Position numbers and translations under genes: made by a program. The notes beneath the pieces are model-generated. The model was given only the letters and a program-made list of their open reading frames with translations, had not been told where the DNA came from and searched no databases. DNA of 64,000 nt from Aselliscus stoliczkanus (Eukaryota; Chordata; Mammalia; Chiroptera; Hipposideridae), in NCBI GenBank assembly GCA_033961575.1, contig CM066733.1:140108421-140172420 (forward strand). The letters are read 5' to 3'. Of the stretch, positions 1 to 14,200 are shown one piece after another. Within the stretch, counting starts at the first letter, position 1. Every line of letters starts with the position of its first letter.

Positions 1-254
1 TTGGCATTTCACGGACATTAGTGTCTAGCCTATTAAGTCACATTTTTTTCTAACCTGGAAAGAAATAACTTTCTTACAATTGGAATATTATCTTATAAAT
101 AACTCAATGTTATTTTTAGAAGATGGGAGAATAAACATTTGCTGGTGGACTTCTGCATCACAATAGATCGTACATTCCCATAAAATGTGTTGTTAATGTG
201 AAAATGAGTTATTAGCTGAAAATGATTTTTAGCTTCATTACCCACCTCTGAAGA

Positions 255-1500
255 GTCAGACATTTATTCAGGCATTTAATAAGGACTTACTTCTATGTTT
301 AAGGCATTGCTAATCATAAATAAGAAATTGCCCCTGACCCTAGGGGATTCAGTTTCTCTCTAAGTAAAGGTGGCCCAGAGGAGGGAGTGGTCACTTTCAT
401 TTGTGAAGTCATCAAAGGCTTCATGAAAGAGGCAGTTCCTGAATTGAACATTGAAAGACACATAGTTATTCCCCAGCAGATGGACTGGATGAGGACTAGA
501 GAATGGCATCTAAGAAGGAGACTTGAGGGCTGGCCAAGTGGCGCAGTGATTAATTGCTGGCTTGGGAAGCCAGCGGCCCCGGTTCGTGTCCCACATATGA
601 GGGCCAGTGAGACTGCCCTCAAAAAAAAAAAAAAAAAAAAAAGGTAAAGAAGGAGACGTGAAATAACAGTGTTTTCACGGAATAGTTAAGAAGTCCAGCC
701 TGGCTGAGAAGAGATTTTGCTGTTGGTGTGGAGGACAAAGGTTGTGTCTAGAGCAAAAGGTAGAGAGAGAGGTAAGACACAAATCTTGGGACGCCTGCGC
801 ACACCATGCTCCATTCCACTGGTAATGGAATTTGAACACTTTTAGGTGACAGGGTTAGATTGAGTTTGTAAAGATGCCTGCCACACAACTGTGTGGGTGC
901 ATTAGATGAGCACAGTTCTGAAAACAGAGACACGTTATGAGACCCTTTTAGTTATCTAGGAAAAAAAGAGAGGCTGAATACATAATTAGTTCATATTGTT
1001 GAGACACTGGTGAGACATCCAAAAACAGATAACGAGTAGCCATTGGATGGATGTCTACTCTTCATAAAAGCTGTAGGCCCAATAGATAGGTGGTGGGATG
1101 GTGAGTATCCAGATAGAGGAGGCAGGGAAGCATTGTGGGTAGGCAAGGGGGTGAACAGTTAGAAGAGGGCACAGGACAAAATCCTGGGAAACCCTGATAC
1201 ATAAGGAATGGAGGAAGGAAAGGGAAGCTGGCCAAGAAACCTGAGAAGTCTCTGAAGGAGGAAAGAGAACCAGGAGAGTGTGTTGTCAAGAGCCAGGGGA
1301 GGAGGGGTTTTCAAAAAAGAAGGTAGAGTTAATAGTGTTGGCTACTAGTGAAGTAAGATCAGGGCTGCAAGTAAGAGGCCAAGAGCAACTGGAAGGGCTC
1401 TGGTGACTTTTTGCTAGGGTCATTTTGTGATTGAGGCAAAACTCTGATTGCAGAGGACTAAAGAGTCAGAATGGGAAGAGAGGCTGTGGAAATAGAACTG
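255..1500 (-). mobile_element. L2 (LINE2) remnant, antisense
   Basis: The + strand resembles reversed L2: a 3'-end-like start (CATTTATTCAGGCATTTAAT), then RT-region signatures such as ACCAGGAGAGTGTGTTGTC and GTGAAGTAAGATCAGGGCTG. It is interrupted by the SINE at 523-646. It is diverged, and its limits are approximate. Confidence 0.55.
523..646 (+). mobile_element. tRNA-derived SINE, short head-only form
   Basis: The element starts GGGCTGGCCAAGTGGCGCAG and has a B-box-like GGTTCG; it ends CACATATGAGGGCCAGTGAG-ACTGCCCTC followed by a run of A. An 11-bp flanking duplication AAGAAGGAGAC is at 512-522 and 647-657. It sits inside an antisense L2 remnant. Confidence 0.93.
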
Positions 1501-1824
1501 ACAGTGTCACGTTCTCATGTGAGTTCTATGAAGGAAAGGGGAGAGAGAACACATTGATATAGCTGTCGTATTACACATGACAGTATCAGAAGTATCATGG
1601 CAGCTAGAGGGCTGCATCTCTATTGACCTTTCTATGCTTTCTAGAGATGAGATATGTTTAACTAAAGGGATGAGCGACAGAGTCTTCATGTTTTGTCTTC
1701 AAAAATGGGCAACATAAATTATATGAACATATTCATCATTCCTTAGACATTTATAAGAGAAAAACCAGTTTGCTCTTCTCAGCGATGGGTCAACATAGAG
1801 GAAGCACACCTCAGAGAGAAGTGG

Positions 1825-2060
1825 TAGAGGGTAGTGTTTCATCGTGTTATACTCTGGATTGCCTAGGTTCCAACTCGGGCCTTGTCACGTAGCAGTTGTG
1901 CCACTGCGGGCAGGTAACTTAGCCAGTCTGTGTTTCCTCATATGTAAAATAGGGATAATAAGAGCAATTTTCTTATAGGGTTGTCATGAATATTTCATTT
2001 TGGTAGCCTTCATAAAGTGCCTATGTAAAGCACTCAATAATTGTCAACTCTTGTTATTAG
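1825..2060 (+). repeat. MIR SINE
   Basis: An ancient tRNA-core SINE: TTCCAACTCGGGCCTTGTCA, the core GTAACTTAGCCAGTCTGTG and TTTCCTCATATGTAAAATAG GGATAATA, then the 3' part with AAAGCACTCAATAATTG. Confidence 0.85.
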
Positions 2061-5000
2061 TATTCTCATTGATTACTATTCTGTTTGGCAGTCATTAGTT
2101 CAAAAGGCATAAAAATTCCTCCTCCCCCATCTTTTTCAGTCTTAGTCACTACCAGTGGGAATTCCTGAGAAGATCCCCAACAAAGGGTAGCCCTCTTTCC
2201 TGGCTGGATCTTAAACAAAATGCAGAACAAAGTGTATGACCAAGAGAGAACAGCAGTGCCGTGTGAGTTACTGACAGAAGCCAGGCTGGAGGATGAGAGT
2301 GAGAGCTATGTGGGGTTGTTAACTGAACCCCAGATTTAGGCAGAATTACCAGCAGTCATTGGTCACGGTGGCCTCCCAAGCGAGAAACCCTCCCTGGAAG
2401 AATAGAAAGACATCGCAGGTGTGTTCTCAAAAGGCCAAGGTAGGCAGAGCAAAGCACATCCGGTTATTCCCCAAATTTACCAAATCAGATTCTTCACTCC
2501 TCCTGGACAGGGACAGAGAGTAAAGGGGAGGGGGACAGGCCAGGAGTGTGCTCTGGGAGAAAAATCCCTTTGGGAGGCCTCGGGGCAGGGAACTGTTCTC
2601 ATTAACAGATAATGCAGAGGCAGCCTGTCTCCCAGCCACCTTTTTTCTTCAGTCCTTCCTGGAAATGATGCCTGTTGAGCACAGTGAATTTCTGCTCTTC
2701 TGCCCTTTCCTCTCATTCTTTTTAAAGCACAGTCTCCCTTTACAACTGGCTTCTATTGTGAACACATTCTCCTGTGTCTTTGATATTTCTGTAAGTTCTC
2801 CCACCACTTTTCTTTCTAATTGAAAGCTGGCTTTCCCCATAATTGCCTTCTTTATTTAAAAGCACTCATTAATAGAGTTTAATTTGCACATTTTCCTCAC
2901 CTGGCAGCCAGTGGGAATATTCTGCATATTTAACAACTGCTTTGGGTAGCAAACTGTCAGAATGCCAGTATACACTTGGAGTATGGCACCCGCAGACACA
3001 CTGGCTGACCAGGTACCCTGCCTCACAGGGATAACAGGGAAAGGTGACAGCCTCCTTGCTATTTCTAAAGCATTGCATCCTCATCTGTCAGCAACATTTC
3101 TTAGAAGTAAGTACATCCATTGTTTCACTGTCTCACCATCTTATTTCCGCTCCCTCCTGATCTGTAGGCCACTCTTCTACTTTACCCCTTGATTTGAGCA
3201 TCTGACTTCCCTTTTATTCTCCATCTTTTCCTCAGCTCTCATTCTTGATGTTGATATCCATACTATCACTTTTTCTATTTTGAATTCCAAATTTCTTTTT
3301 ACTTTATCTATAAAAGCTTTTATCCCTTTTCTGGTTCTAAGTCCCATGGATCTGGCCATACCTGCAACTCAGTTAATGTCCCATGTCATTTTGATCCATC
3401 TCCAGGAGACCAAGGGCAGATTGTTCCCTAGAGCCCACATTTTATTTTACTGCGTTCTATCTGGCCATGTGCATCTGAATGCCCCCGGTTTTGCCTTGTT
3501 AGATAGAGAAGAGCCCACTGTTGTATCAAATCATAATTATTTACTACATCATCGATCAATCAACTCTCCTTCACATTCAAGTTATGGCTCTTATGAAGAG
3601 GGTACCTTCCTTCGTTACCTTATTATATATCAAGACCCTCTCTATTCTATTATCTAAATTTATTGTTTTGTCCTGTGTATATAATTCATTTACAATTTCT
3701 AACTAGATTGTTTAAAAAACGTATCCTCTAATATTTTCAACTATTGAATTTGTAGCCTTCTTTTTATTTTTCCTCTTCTTCCTGAACCTGCCCATCTTTC
3801 TCCAAATCTTTGGTTGTTTAAGCCCTTCCTCTCTTCAGACTCTATCAACTCATTTTGCCAAGCTTGGGTTCCATCATAAGCCATTTCAATAATGTCAGAA
3901 TCTTGAATTTCCTCTCCCCCTTCAATTTCCTATCTACTTTTCCAACCTCTGATATGCTAATGACCATACTTTGTCTATTCCCTGTTCTTAATTCTGGGCT
4001 ATTTAGTGTTCCACTAGAAAATGAAAAATAATAAATTTCTTTAGTATAATTTGACCCTCTACTTAGCATTGGTGTTGTGATTCTGAATGATTTTCTATCA
4101 TATTCACCATCACGCCTATTTTTAAAATGTTTTGATTCCTTTTTAGCTCCCAAACCTCTCCCAAAACTCCCTTTTGGCAGGTGGCCTTGCTTCATTTTTC
4201 AAAGAATGAGGCCATCTGATAAATGCCCCTTTTGTGCCTTCTGTATTTCAAATTGTACTAAAGTTGATACTGTCATAGCAGTGGACATTTGCTCTAATTT
4301 ATCATTATTTTTAGAAGAAGAATATCTGCCAATGTCCATACTATCAGCTAATATTGATTGAACATGCATGTGTGAGACCTACACTAAGTGTTTTACAGGG
4401 ACTGCCTCCTTTGGAATTATGTTATATGTGGCTCAATACCCTTGGTTAATATCTTAAATATTATCCTGCAATCTTTTTGGATGACTATGATGCAACTTTT
4501 GAAATACTAAAATCCAAGGTGCTAAATGTTCTTTTGCAATCCCAAAACAATACGTACAATTGTTTATTCAACTTAAAACAACGTAAGAGAAGATAGCTAA
4601 TGCTTTGAAACTTCAGCTAGAATATAGTCTCTTAGGAGCTTTGATAATATTTTTTCCTCCCTGGAAAAATGTGAATTGGAAATATACTAATAAATTCAGA
4701 CAGTTTAAATTTTTATATTACATTTATTTAATTTAGGATTATGTTAGTTAAATATCCACTTATCAGCTTAGTGATGTTGAATATAGGTCCTTATTAACAT
4801 ATGGTTTCCAAGATCAGTGAAATTGTCAAATATAATGAAAACAGCGTTCAAAGATAAAATTCTATCTTCCCATTCTTTTATGAGCCTCTTAAAAATTCAG
4901 GGCACCTTTTAAAAAGCCGTTAGAGAAGCTTAACCTTTAACATCGTCATTACATCTAATGTTATCACATTTTACAACGTCACTGACACCACTTTTAACCT

Positions 5001-5112
5001 CAGGCAGTTGATTTTGTTAACCAGATTGTAAAACTATTAAAATTTCCTTTTCCCAAATCTAATAGATGAAGATTCTACTGCCCTCCTCTTTCTTTTTCCC
5101 TCTGGTTCAGTG

Positions 5113-5330
5113 TTTTCCGATGCAATGTTCTCCAATGATGGGAATGGCCTCTATCGGTCAGCACCATTCAGTACAACAGCCACAAGCCAAAGATGGCATC
5201 TTGAGCACCTGAAATACAGCCAGTGCAACTGATGAATTGAATTTCAAATTTTATTTTAATTAAATTTAGATTGAAACTGCTACATGTTGCTGGTGGCTAC
5301 CATATCGGAAGCCCAGCTTTGATGTTCTTT
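5113..5330 (+). mobile_element. MER20-like nonautonomous hAT element
   Basis: Starts with a TGCAATGTTCTCCAATGATGG-like part, then TTGAGCACCTGAAATACAGC, an AT-rich centre (TTTTATTTTAATTAAATTTA), and ends GCTGGTGGCTACCATATCGG. This order matches MER20 as I remember it. Confidence 0.7.
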
Positions 5331-5699
5331 CAGCAACAACTGAATTCTGAGGACTTCACTTTTTTCTCCTACTTGGTCTTAATTTCCATTCTGGAAGCAG
5401 GAGTAATCCCCTTTTCAGGTTGCTAGTTATTTTTACAATAACAAAGGTGTTTTTCTCTCATTACAATGCAATTTAGAGTCTATGGGTGTTACCATAAATG
5501 AAAAGGAAATCTCATTCATAGTAAGAATGCCAAATTGGACATTTAATTCTGTGCAGTCCTTACACAATAGGGGACAAGGTGTCTTTGCCCCTCTTATTTT
5601 GTGTCATTATTTTCTTGGGTAGACCAGCTTTCCAAATGTGTCTTTCCATGTCTAGAAACATATCTCGCAGTTTCTATCCGCCCTCTTCAGTGCTGCCCT

Positions 5700-5810
5700 T
5701 TATGAGAACAATGTAGTGGAAAGAGCTTGGACTTCCATTTGGATTTCAAATTCTGCCTTCCTGAGCAAGTTTCTTCCTGCTCTGGGCCATAGTTCCCTCC
5801 TACAGGTACT
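5700..5810 (+). repeat. MIR-like fragment
   Basis: ATGTAGTGGAAAGAGCTTGG at the start and CCTGAGCAAGTTTCTTCC later resemble the head and core of MIR. Diverged. Confidence 0.5.
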
Positions 5811-7427
5811 GTTAGGTTTCCTGTTTCAGAATACATTGGGTTTAATTGTCTTTCACCTAACTTGACCCTAGAACTTTCTGTCTGAAACAATGTAGTGCCA
5901 GATAGCAGAGGAGGTGTTCCATAAATGTTTCTTTGTATTGAATAGATGCAAAACTGTATTTTGTGTTAACTCCTTGCTCACTCACACTGCTTTCTCTCTT
6001 TTTCATATTTGTGCACTGGGTGAAGGACTAAAAACTCATTTGAAGAAACACTAAAAGGTAGAGGCTTCTGGTGATTGAAAATAAATATTAATATGTAGTT
6101 TCTTTAATAGTTCCTTTTCTACTGTATTTAAACGATAGAGCATCATTTTTATGAATCTTTACCTTCTAACCAGTTTTTGCATATTGTTATAAATAATGTG
6201 CTGCTTAAAATGTTCAGACAGCTGTAAAATAAATGACTCAATCTAAAATGAGGTAATTTTTATAGAGTGTATTGGGTAATAGACATCATCCTAGGTTAAT
6301 AATACATTTAATGAAAGTATTTGTTATTTTGCCCATGTCAAGTACCCAAGAATGAACTGAAGCAGGTGAGAGTTAGAATAACAAGTCAATTATCCAAAAT
6401 ATGAGTGCCCATAGATATGTGTCAAATACAGAAATGATTTAAAATTCTGAAAACATGGTTGATGACTGATTATAATGTCTTAGGGGATATGTAAGCTTTA
6501 AAATGTTTAGAGTAAAATTGAGAAAATACAGCTAACACTGTACAAAAATTTTAAGTTTCTTCTTGCAAAGCATTCAACCCATTACCCAAGAAAAGGCTTT
6601 CATCTTGAAAGATGAAAGAATTAAACTGAAACTAGAACACTGAAAGCTACTACGGAAGCATGCATTTATTTGGGCATATGGTAGTAATCCACTAACCACA
6701 TAGTTGTAATCTATTGGAGAATAACCAGAACAGATTTTCCAGGCAAAGAGTCTGCCAGATCAGCTCACTTTTTACTATGGAAAAAGAAAGATACAGAGAA
6801 GCACATATACCAATGTTATCTTTTTTATTTCAAAGTAACTTCAGTATCTCTCTTAAAAAAATATTGCCTTCATCTTTATAAATAGTCCATTAAGTGCTGA
6901 ATGCTGTAGATTCGATGATCAATTTCATTATCTCTGTGCAGTCAAAAGAGTTAATTGCATTGAAAAAGACATTTGCATGCTCTTAATGCAATGAGTATGT
7001 AACTGGATTTCAAAGGATTGTCTGGTTTAGTTATTGATTAAAGAGGTAAGCTACAGTCATTGATGATGCAGGATCAATTAATCTAAAATAAGAGGTCAAA
7101 GTGCATAAGGGTTTTGCACACAGAGATGCTCAAGCACTTCTTGGTGGACTAAGGATCTCTGATTTCTAGCCTTTTTCTTTTTTTAACATTTAAAAATACC
7201 AGAAAGCAATTGCAACAGGTCAGTCAGATATACTTATGGCAAAATCATTTGTAACTGGCGGCGAGAGTTTCCATTTAATATAATTGAAAGTATTTAGTTC
7301 TGCTCTATGACAAGTAAAGTCATTATTTATCTGGGATAGGTAATTATCTATCTGGCCTAAAATTAATCAATATGAAAACAGAAAAGCTGGCAATCCAGCA
7401 GAATATGAATGTAATTAAAGAACAATT

Positions 7428-7605
7428 TAGTACAGCACAGGGAATACAGTCAATAATATTATAATAACTTGATGTAATATTAGATGGGCACTAGATCTGC
7501 TGAGATGACCACTTTGTAAGGTATTTATGAATGTGTAATCACTGTGTTGTACACCTGAGACTAATATAATATTGTATGTCAACTGTTTTCAAAAAAATAA
7601 TTTTA
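7428..7605 (+). mobile_element. L1 3' end
   Basis: TAATATTATAATAACTTGAT and TTGTACACCTGAGACTAATA followed by TAATATTGTATGTCAACTG are the typical 3' untranslated end of mammalian L1 elements, with an A-rich tail. Confidence 0.85.
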
Positions 7606-9417
7606 GAAGACTTAACTATAAGAAAAAGGCAACTCAAAAACAAGAATAACTTTTTAAAGTCAATCATAGCACCTGTAGAATGAATAGAAAGCTTGTAAAT
7701 GCAAGAGAAAAAAATAATTGTTTTTGATGTTATAATTCTCAAAGAATTATAAATACCTCAAGCTTCTTTCTGTATCTACAAATTACTTTTTATTTCATAC
7801 CTAGCTTTTTTGAGTAAGACATAAATAAGAATTTCAGTTTGTTTTCTATTAGCCAGCTGACAATAGAACTAGAAATAGATTGCAAGACAGTTGGCCTTTT
7901 GTATGTGACTGAATGCTGGTTCATAGAATTTTAGAGATACACAGAACTCCAACTTTTTTTCTTTTAGCCAAGAATATTGGCTGATAGACTATCATCATTA
8001 TTTTATGAGTTAGATAAAGTAGAGATCATTGATTTATAGTTGTTCTGAAAATAGTATGAACTTTTAAACAAAGACAAGATATTGTTGAATATGTATCTTT
8101 GGGAGTACCAGCTAATGTGATCAGTGGGGAAATATGTGTTTGACTTATGTAGAGTGGAGCTATCTGCTTTGAGACAGAGGCTCAGGTAGCTCAGATGTCC
8201 AAAAAGGAAATCACCAGTAGGCGAGAGGCAGTAATGGTTGTGCTTGGTGTCACTCAGTAAAACAGAAGATTTGTGCAAGTGGGGATCCTAATGCCAATGT
8301 CAGGGTGAGTTGTTTGAGAAGATATTAAACCTGATCAACGGACATTTTTTGCACCTGAGGTTGCCCGCACATTTTTCCTCAGCATAAGTCTGTAGTCCTT
8401 GGAAGCTGTTGTATAACAAGGTTTATGTCTGTCTCTGTCAGCCTTGCCTCTTTCAATCTGGAAGGCTAAGGTAATTCCATTTTACACAGTTTAGTGCTTA
8501 AGTCCACATTCACAGTGTGTCCACTGGGATGATGCAGGATTGAGTCAACGCTGATTCCTAGTCTCTGCTGTTGTTTTTGACAGATCTATCTTTTCAAATA
8601 CACCCCACGTGGTGTGGGCTTGAGACTGGATAGTGGGCATTCTCCAAGACTCTAACAAGAACAAGGAGCTTTTGTTTACATTTCTATTCTCAGGGGCCTT
8701 TACTCTTATTGGAAACTTCATCACATCAACGTGTGTTTCCTAAACATGGCTTCCTGATTATGAAGGATCTTTTCTGTGCCCAAACCAGAAATTATTACTG
8801 AAACAAAGACCTCACCTTTAAATCAGAGTATAAAGTACAGCAAGCAATGATTTTTGCTTAGTTGTTTTTTATTTGTAGTGGACATTTTTCACTGGACATC
8901 AATCAGCCTTAAGATAAATAGTGTTTTGTCCAACTAATGCCTTATTGTTTTCCAACTTTTTGAGGTAAATGTTATTTGGTTAAAAGAGAAATCAAGACAT
9001 TTGTAATTTTTTTCCTAAAAAATGAATTAGACTTTCTTGGAAAGAAAAATAATATGGGCCTGTTGTAACTATTCAGTTAGTACAAAAATACATGAAAATT
9101 AGGTGTTTACTGTGTTCTCAGCAGTAGCCACAGCTGGTATATATTTTTCTAAACATTGTGTATACCTATCATTTCTTCCCTCTATCCCTCTCTCTCTTCA
9201 TGTATATAGATTAAATAAGCAAAAAATTATTTTGAATGTGCATGTATATTAGACATAAACTACTGAAACTTGTTTTTATAATTTGACATTATATCATGCA
9301 CATTCTTCTTGAAAGCCTCATATTTATGCCTTTGTAGTGTGGAGGTGTACATTTTAAATTTTGGTACATCATGCCAACATATCTTTTGTACTCAAAATAA
9401 CTGTATTTTACAGGGAA

Positions 9418-9478
9418 ATATATATATGTATATATATGTATATACACACATATATATATTATTATTATTGTTATTATA
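9418..9478. repeat. AT-rich simple repeat (TATATG/TAT)
   Basis: Alternating TA with interspersed TG and CA, then ATT units, about 130 bp before the first exon. Confidence 0.85.
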
Positions 9479-9606
9479 CAAAGAGCCAGCCTCTTCCTTA
9501 GATGTTAACTTAGTTGGTCATACAAGATGATTAGGCTAAAGGAAAGTATATAATTTTTTGGATGTAATTCAAACCTCTAAATGTGGTCAGCATTATATCT
9601 CAACAG

Positions 9607-9763
9607 GGCCCATTTGGAGGCCAGTGCCGAGAAGTGGAACAGGTTGCTGACGTCCTTAGAAGAGCTGATCAAATGGCTGAATATGAAAGATGAAGAGCTT
9701 AAAAAACAAATGCCTATTGGAGGGGATGTTCCAGCCTTACAGCTTCAATACGATCATTGCAAA
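9607..9763 (+). CDS. UTRN: Utrophin internal exon (equivalent of dystrophin exon 57), penultimate spectrin-like repeat
   Basis: Utrophin is a cytoskeletal linker joining actin to the dystroglycan complex at the membrane. This 157-bp exon begins with the third base of a split Arg codon (acceptor ...atctcaacag|G) and ends on a complete Lys codon before a consensus donor (AAA|gtaagt). It encodes [20 protein letters not shown] and continues with [20 protein letters not shown], a charged helix pattern typical of the dystrophin-family rod. The R-A-H-L-E-A-S start and the PIGGD motif are shared with dystrophin, but the intervening residues follow utrophin. The length equals dystrophin exon 57 as I remember it. 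The acceptor has a poor polypyrimidine tract. Neighbours are an upstream intron running off the window and a 24.8-kb downstream intron. Paralogue choice is firm; the frame and both borders are seen directly. Confidence 0.97.
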
Positions 9764-11254
9764 GTAAGTTGACAACATATGGTGGGTACCGCTTTAAGTT
9801 AATTTTTAATTTTGGTGAGGTAAATACTCAAAATACAGTATACAGTTCTAGATAAATATCCAAGTTGAACCAAGGTTTTTCCCTTCTGCTTCTAATTGCC
9901 AGTATTTAGGCTTTTACTTTAAATTGAATCCATTGCTTCCATTTGTTTCAGGTTATTCTTCTCTTCATGTTTAACTAATTTTTTCCAAACATTACAGATA
10001 TCTCAAGCATAGTATTTCTTTAGTTAATCATGAACTTGATCTAACTTTCCTTTAGATTTTAAGGTATTAATATATTGGGGAATATTTTTTTTTCTGCAAG
10101 TTAACCTTAAATTCAGAAGTCATAGAGTCATGAAGAATTAAACTCACTGTTTATAATAAATGAAAGTGAAAAAAGTAAGGATTTGTATGAGTAAGAAAAT
10201 CATAGATTTAAATCTTACAGCAAAGGAAGACCATAGTATTTAAGATCATTTTATATTTTTCTTTTCTGAACTTAGACCTTTTTTTGAGTTATATTTTTAT
10301 TCTGTTCAAATTTCTGTCTCCATGAAAATTTGTACTTTTATTCTGGTAGACAGATATGCTGAAATGTTACCAACTGACTAATTCTTAGATTCTGTGTTAT
10401 TTAAATTATTTGCCTTATTAACTTTCTATTTATTTAGTTAATATTCCTTCATACACATTTTCTCATATGTTACATACAGCTTGTTTTATTATATATATTT
10501 TCTCTCCACATGCAATGCAAGTTCTCATTCTAAATCTGCATATTTTAATGTGATGTTAGAATTCTGTTCCCGTTTGAAAAATGACAAACACGAACACATG
10601 CATCTTATAGAGGAAAAGTGTCATCTATGTAAGAAGTTGTTTCAATGCCAAATAATAAGATCTTGACATTTATTTCATTTTGAACCCTTGTGACTACTTT
10701 GTTCAAATTACCATTTGGATAAATTTTCTTTTTCTACTTAAAAAGAGAATAGGATAAAACAATAGCTCTAAAATGAGGAAAAGGAAGACACTATTGGTAT
10801 ATGGTATACACAATTAATAATAATTATTAATAATAATAGAAGATTTAAAATAACTGATTTTAGAAAATTATACTTAATACTTTTTTGACTTTGCCTTCTG
10901 TTAGTTATTAACATATACTTTGTGTGAATTCAGATATAAGTGATGAAACAGAGTAATGCAAAGTTTTCTAATAGAAGTGCTCTGTAAGGAATAAAATCTG
11001 CTTTTAACTGTGTACTACTAATTTTTATTAAAACTGAAATCTTGAGTATGAAATGATCATCCTTCTGGCTTTAGCAAGTAAAGTGCATATCAGCATTTCC
11101 AGTAAATCCTGGCTATTGTCTAACCCCTCCCTCACAGCAAGGCCATCTTGTGTTTCTGTCTATCTTAGAGCACTGTATGCAGTTGTTTTCAACCCTTTAG
11201 ACCGAAGCATTTAGATAATAAAGATAATATTGAGAGTGGTGCTAATGATAGTAT

Positions 11255-14200
11255 TGGCTTATTCATTCAGCAAGTATTTTCCGAGTGCCTAATATGCACC
11301 AAGCACTATTTTAGGCAGTGGTGAAGCAAAAATGAACAAGACCAAGTTCTTGCCTGATTCTGAGTATTAAGAGACAGGCACAAAATAAGCAATAAATATA
11401 TACTATGTCCCATGGTAATAAGTTCTATGAAAATAATAAAGCGAGATCAAGGAGAGAGAAGCAGAGGTAATATTTTATATGGAGAAAGGATAGTGTCATA
11501 AATAGGCGATGTTTAAATAGAGACCTGAAATACGTGAGGCAGTAGACAGTGCTACTCCGTGGAGGAAAAAAATCTAGGGAAAAGGAGACGGAAGGATACA
11601 GGCCATAAAGACTGTAATGTTCTGGGCATATTTGAGGAATACCATGGATACCAGTATGGTTGAAGCTTAGCCAAATAGAGACCAGGGTAGGAGATGAGGT
11701 CAAGGTGGGAGAGGGAATAAAGAGTTCAGACCACATAGGTCCTTGAAAGTTCTTTGTAAGAGCTTTGGCTTTCACTTTGAGGGAGATGGGAAGCCATGCA
11801 AGATTCTGATAATTGTAGTGCTGTGATCTACTTATATAATGATTACTGGTTAAATTATGATGAAGAGAATATAGAGAAGTTCAGGAATGTATTTCAGCGA
11901 TCCAGGAGGGGGATGGCGGTGAGCTGGAAAAGGGTATAACAGTGGAGATAGTGAGAAATAACTGGATTCTGAATGTAGTTTGAAAGAACCAACAGGATTT
12001 ATAGAAGCATTGGATATGTGGGTTATGTGAGAAAGAGGAGTCATTGCATCAGGAGTCCAAGGTTTTTGGACAAAGTAAATGGAAATATGGAAGGACCTTT
12101 CAAAGAGATGGAAAAGTGTTAGGGGAGCAAATTCAAGGATCTATTTTTTGACATTTTAAGCTTAGGATATTTACTAGACAATTAAATATAAAGGTCTGAA
12201 GTTGGGAGGGTCAGGACTAGATCAAAATTATGAACACATATATTAATCATAGAATTGGATGAGATTGCTTAAGGAGTCAAGAATTCCAAGACATGAGCCC
12301 TGAGGCACTCTAGCTTTAGAGGTTGAAAAGATGAGACTGAGAAGGCAAAGCCAAAATGGTAGAAGAACCAAGAGGAAATAGAGTCTAGGATACCAAAAAA
12401 CAAAGTGTTTCATAAAGGAGGGTGCAATCACAAGGATCGAATATTGCTGAGCAGTTGAATAAGATGAGGGCAAAAAAGTGACCATCTGAAGACAGTTGCT
12501 GACCTTGACAAGAATCATTTCAGTGGCATGGTAAAGATGGAAGCCTCACTGGAGTAGATTCAAGAAAGAACATGAGTGGAAGTATAATGAACTCCTTCAA
12601 GGATTTTTACAACAGAGGAAACAGAATTGAGACAGAAGCTGATGAGAGAATGTGGGGTTGAGTCCAACAGTACCCCCTTATCCATGGTAGATACATTCCA
12701 AGATCCCCTTTGGATACCTGAAACCATGGGTAGTGCCAAACCCTATGCATATATGTTTTCCCTAGACATGCATATGTATAATAAAGTTTAATTTATAAAT
12801 AGACACAGTAAGAGATTTAACAATAGTGAAATAGAACAATTATAACTATATACTGTAATAGAAGCTATATGAATGTGGCCTCTCCGTCTCTCTCAAAATA
12901 TTTTATTGTACGTGTGATAAGGTGAGATGCTAAAATGCCTTATTTAGTCAAGAACTTTTACCTTTTCACTTAAAGGAAGCACGTTACGCTGCTCTTTGTG
13001 ACATATTCGAATTGCCAGCATCACTCTTCTGCTTTGGGGCCATCATTAAGTGAAATAAGAGTACTTGAACACAATCACTGTGATACCATGACAGCCGATC
13101 TGATAACTGAGATAACTGCTAAGTGACTAATGTGCAGGTAGCATTTACATGGTGGATATGCTCAGCAAAGGGATGATTCCCGTCCTGTGTGGAACCAAGT
13201 GGGATGGGACGAGATTTCATTGTACTCGTCAGAATGGTGTGCAATTTAAAACTTATTCATTGTTTATATCTGGAATATTCCATTTAATATTTTCAAATTG
13301 CAATTAGCCGCAGGTAACCAGAAAGTGAAACCGTGGATAAGGGGGGACTATTGTAATGGTTTTAGAAAAATGGGAACTAATTCAACATTTTTCTATGCTG
13401 ATGGAAATGACCCTGTAAAGTGGAAAGTCAGCGATGCGGAAGGGAAGGTGCCATCTAGGAACGGTGACAGGTGGGATTCAGTGTACAAGTGGAGCCCTTG
13501 GCCTTAGGAAGAACGGAAAAGAGCTCATCCACTTTCACTGGAAGGAATGGGGAATATATGGGCGTAGATGAAGGTAGTTGGTAGATTTGGGTGTGGGAAC
13601 ATATAGATATTCTTTTAATTGCCTCTATTTTCTCAATGACATAAGAAGCAAGTCCATCCACTGAACATCAGAAGAAAGAAGAAGATGTAGTGATATGAGG
13701 AGAGAGGAAGTAGAAAATATAGTCTAGAAGTGAATGAGTTAATACACTAGAAATGTACAACAAGATCACAGGGTGGCATTTAGGGCCCACAAGAGCTCAG
13801 TGCTCATGAATTTAAAGTAAGAACAACCAATGTGAATGTTTTTCTTCATCCATCTTTTAGTTGCTTTAGTGAAGGTGAGGATTACTTGAAGAATTGAATT
13901 TAGCCAAGCACATGTGATGGAAGAAGAGAAGGGCAAGGGAGTTAGGAAATATAAAGGAGCTCTAGTAATGATTGCACATGGACTTGAAGCTGGGTGAGGG
14001 AAGATGTAAGGATATGAGAGAGGTGAGGGACATTAAAATGGTGTTTGAAGTCAATCAGTTGGACACTTAAGGGGCTGAGGAATTGTTCAAATTTGGAAAC
14101 TGAGTGGGGGGGAACACATTCAGTAAAGAAAGCAGGTAGTGGTCAGAGAAGGGGTGCTAGAAATCAAGTTCATGGAGGGGTGCATTTATTTATTGTTGAT

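Larger units (their letters stand above)
1..9606 (+). other. UTRN: UTRN intron (3' part), upstream of the first exon seen
   Basis: Non-coding intron ending with the acceptor at 9605-9606. It holds an antisense L2 remnant, a SINE, MIR fragments, a MER20-like element and an L1 3' end, each listed separately. Stretches 2070-5110, 5830-7420 and 7610-9415 show no repeat or gene I can name; they are AT-rich and broken by stops in all frames. A CACGTG core inside the palindrome CCACGTGG lies at 8605-8612. Confidence 0.9.

Noticed and set aside
3280..3657. Possible 125-codon gene on the + strand
   Set aside because: No recognisable domain, low-complexity AT-rich composition and no supporting splice or promoter context; most likely chance.
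8605..8612. CCACGTGG palindrome as an enhancer
   Set aside because: A single E-box-like octamer is expected by chance at this scale and has no supporting cluster.
13298..13507. Small open frame near 13.3 kb
   Set aside because: It spans the end of a Tigger-like element and antisense L2.
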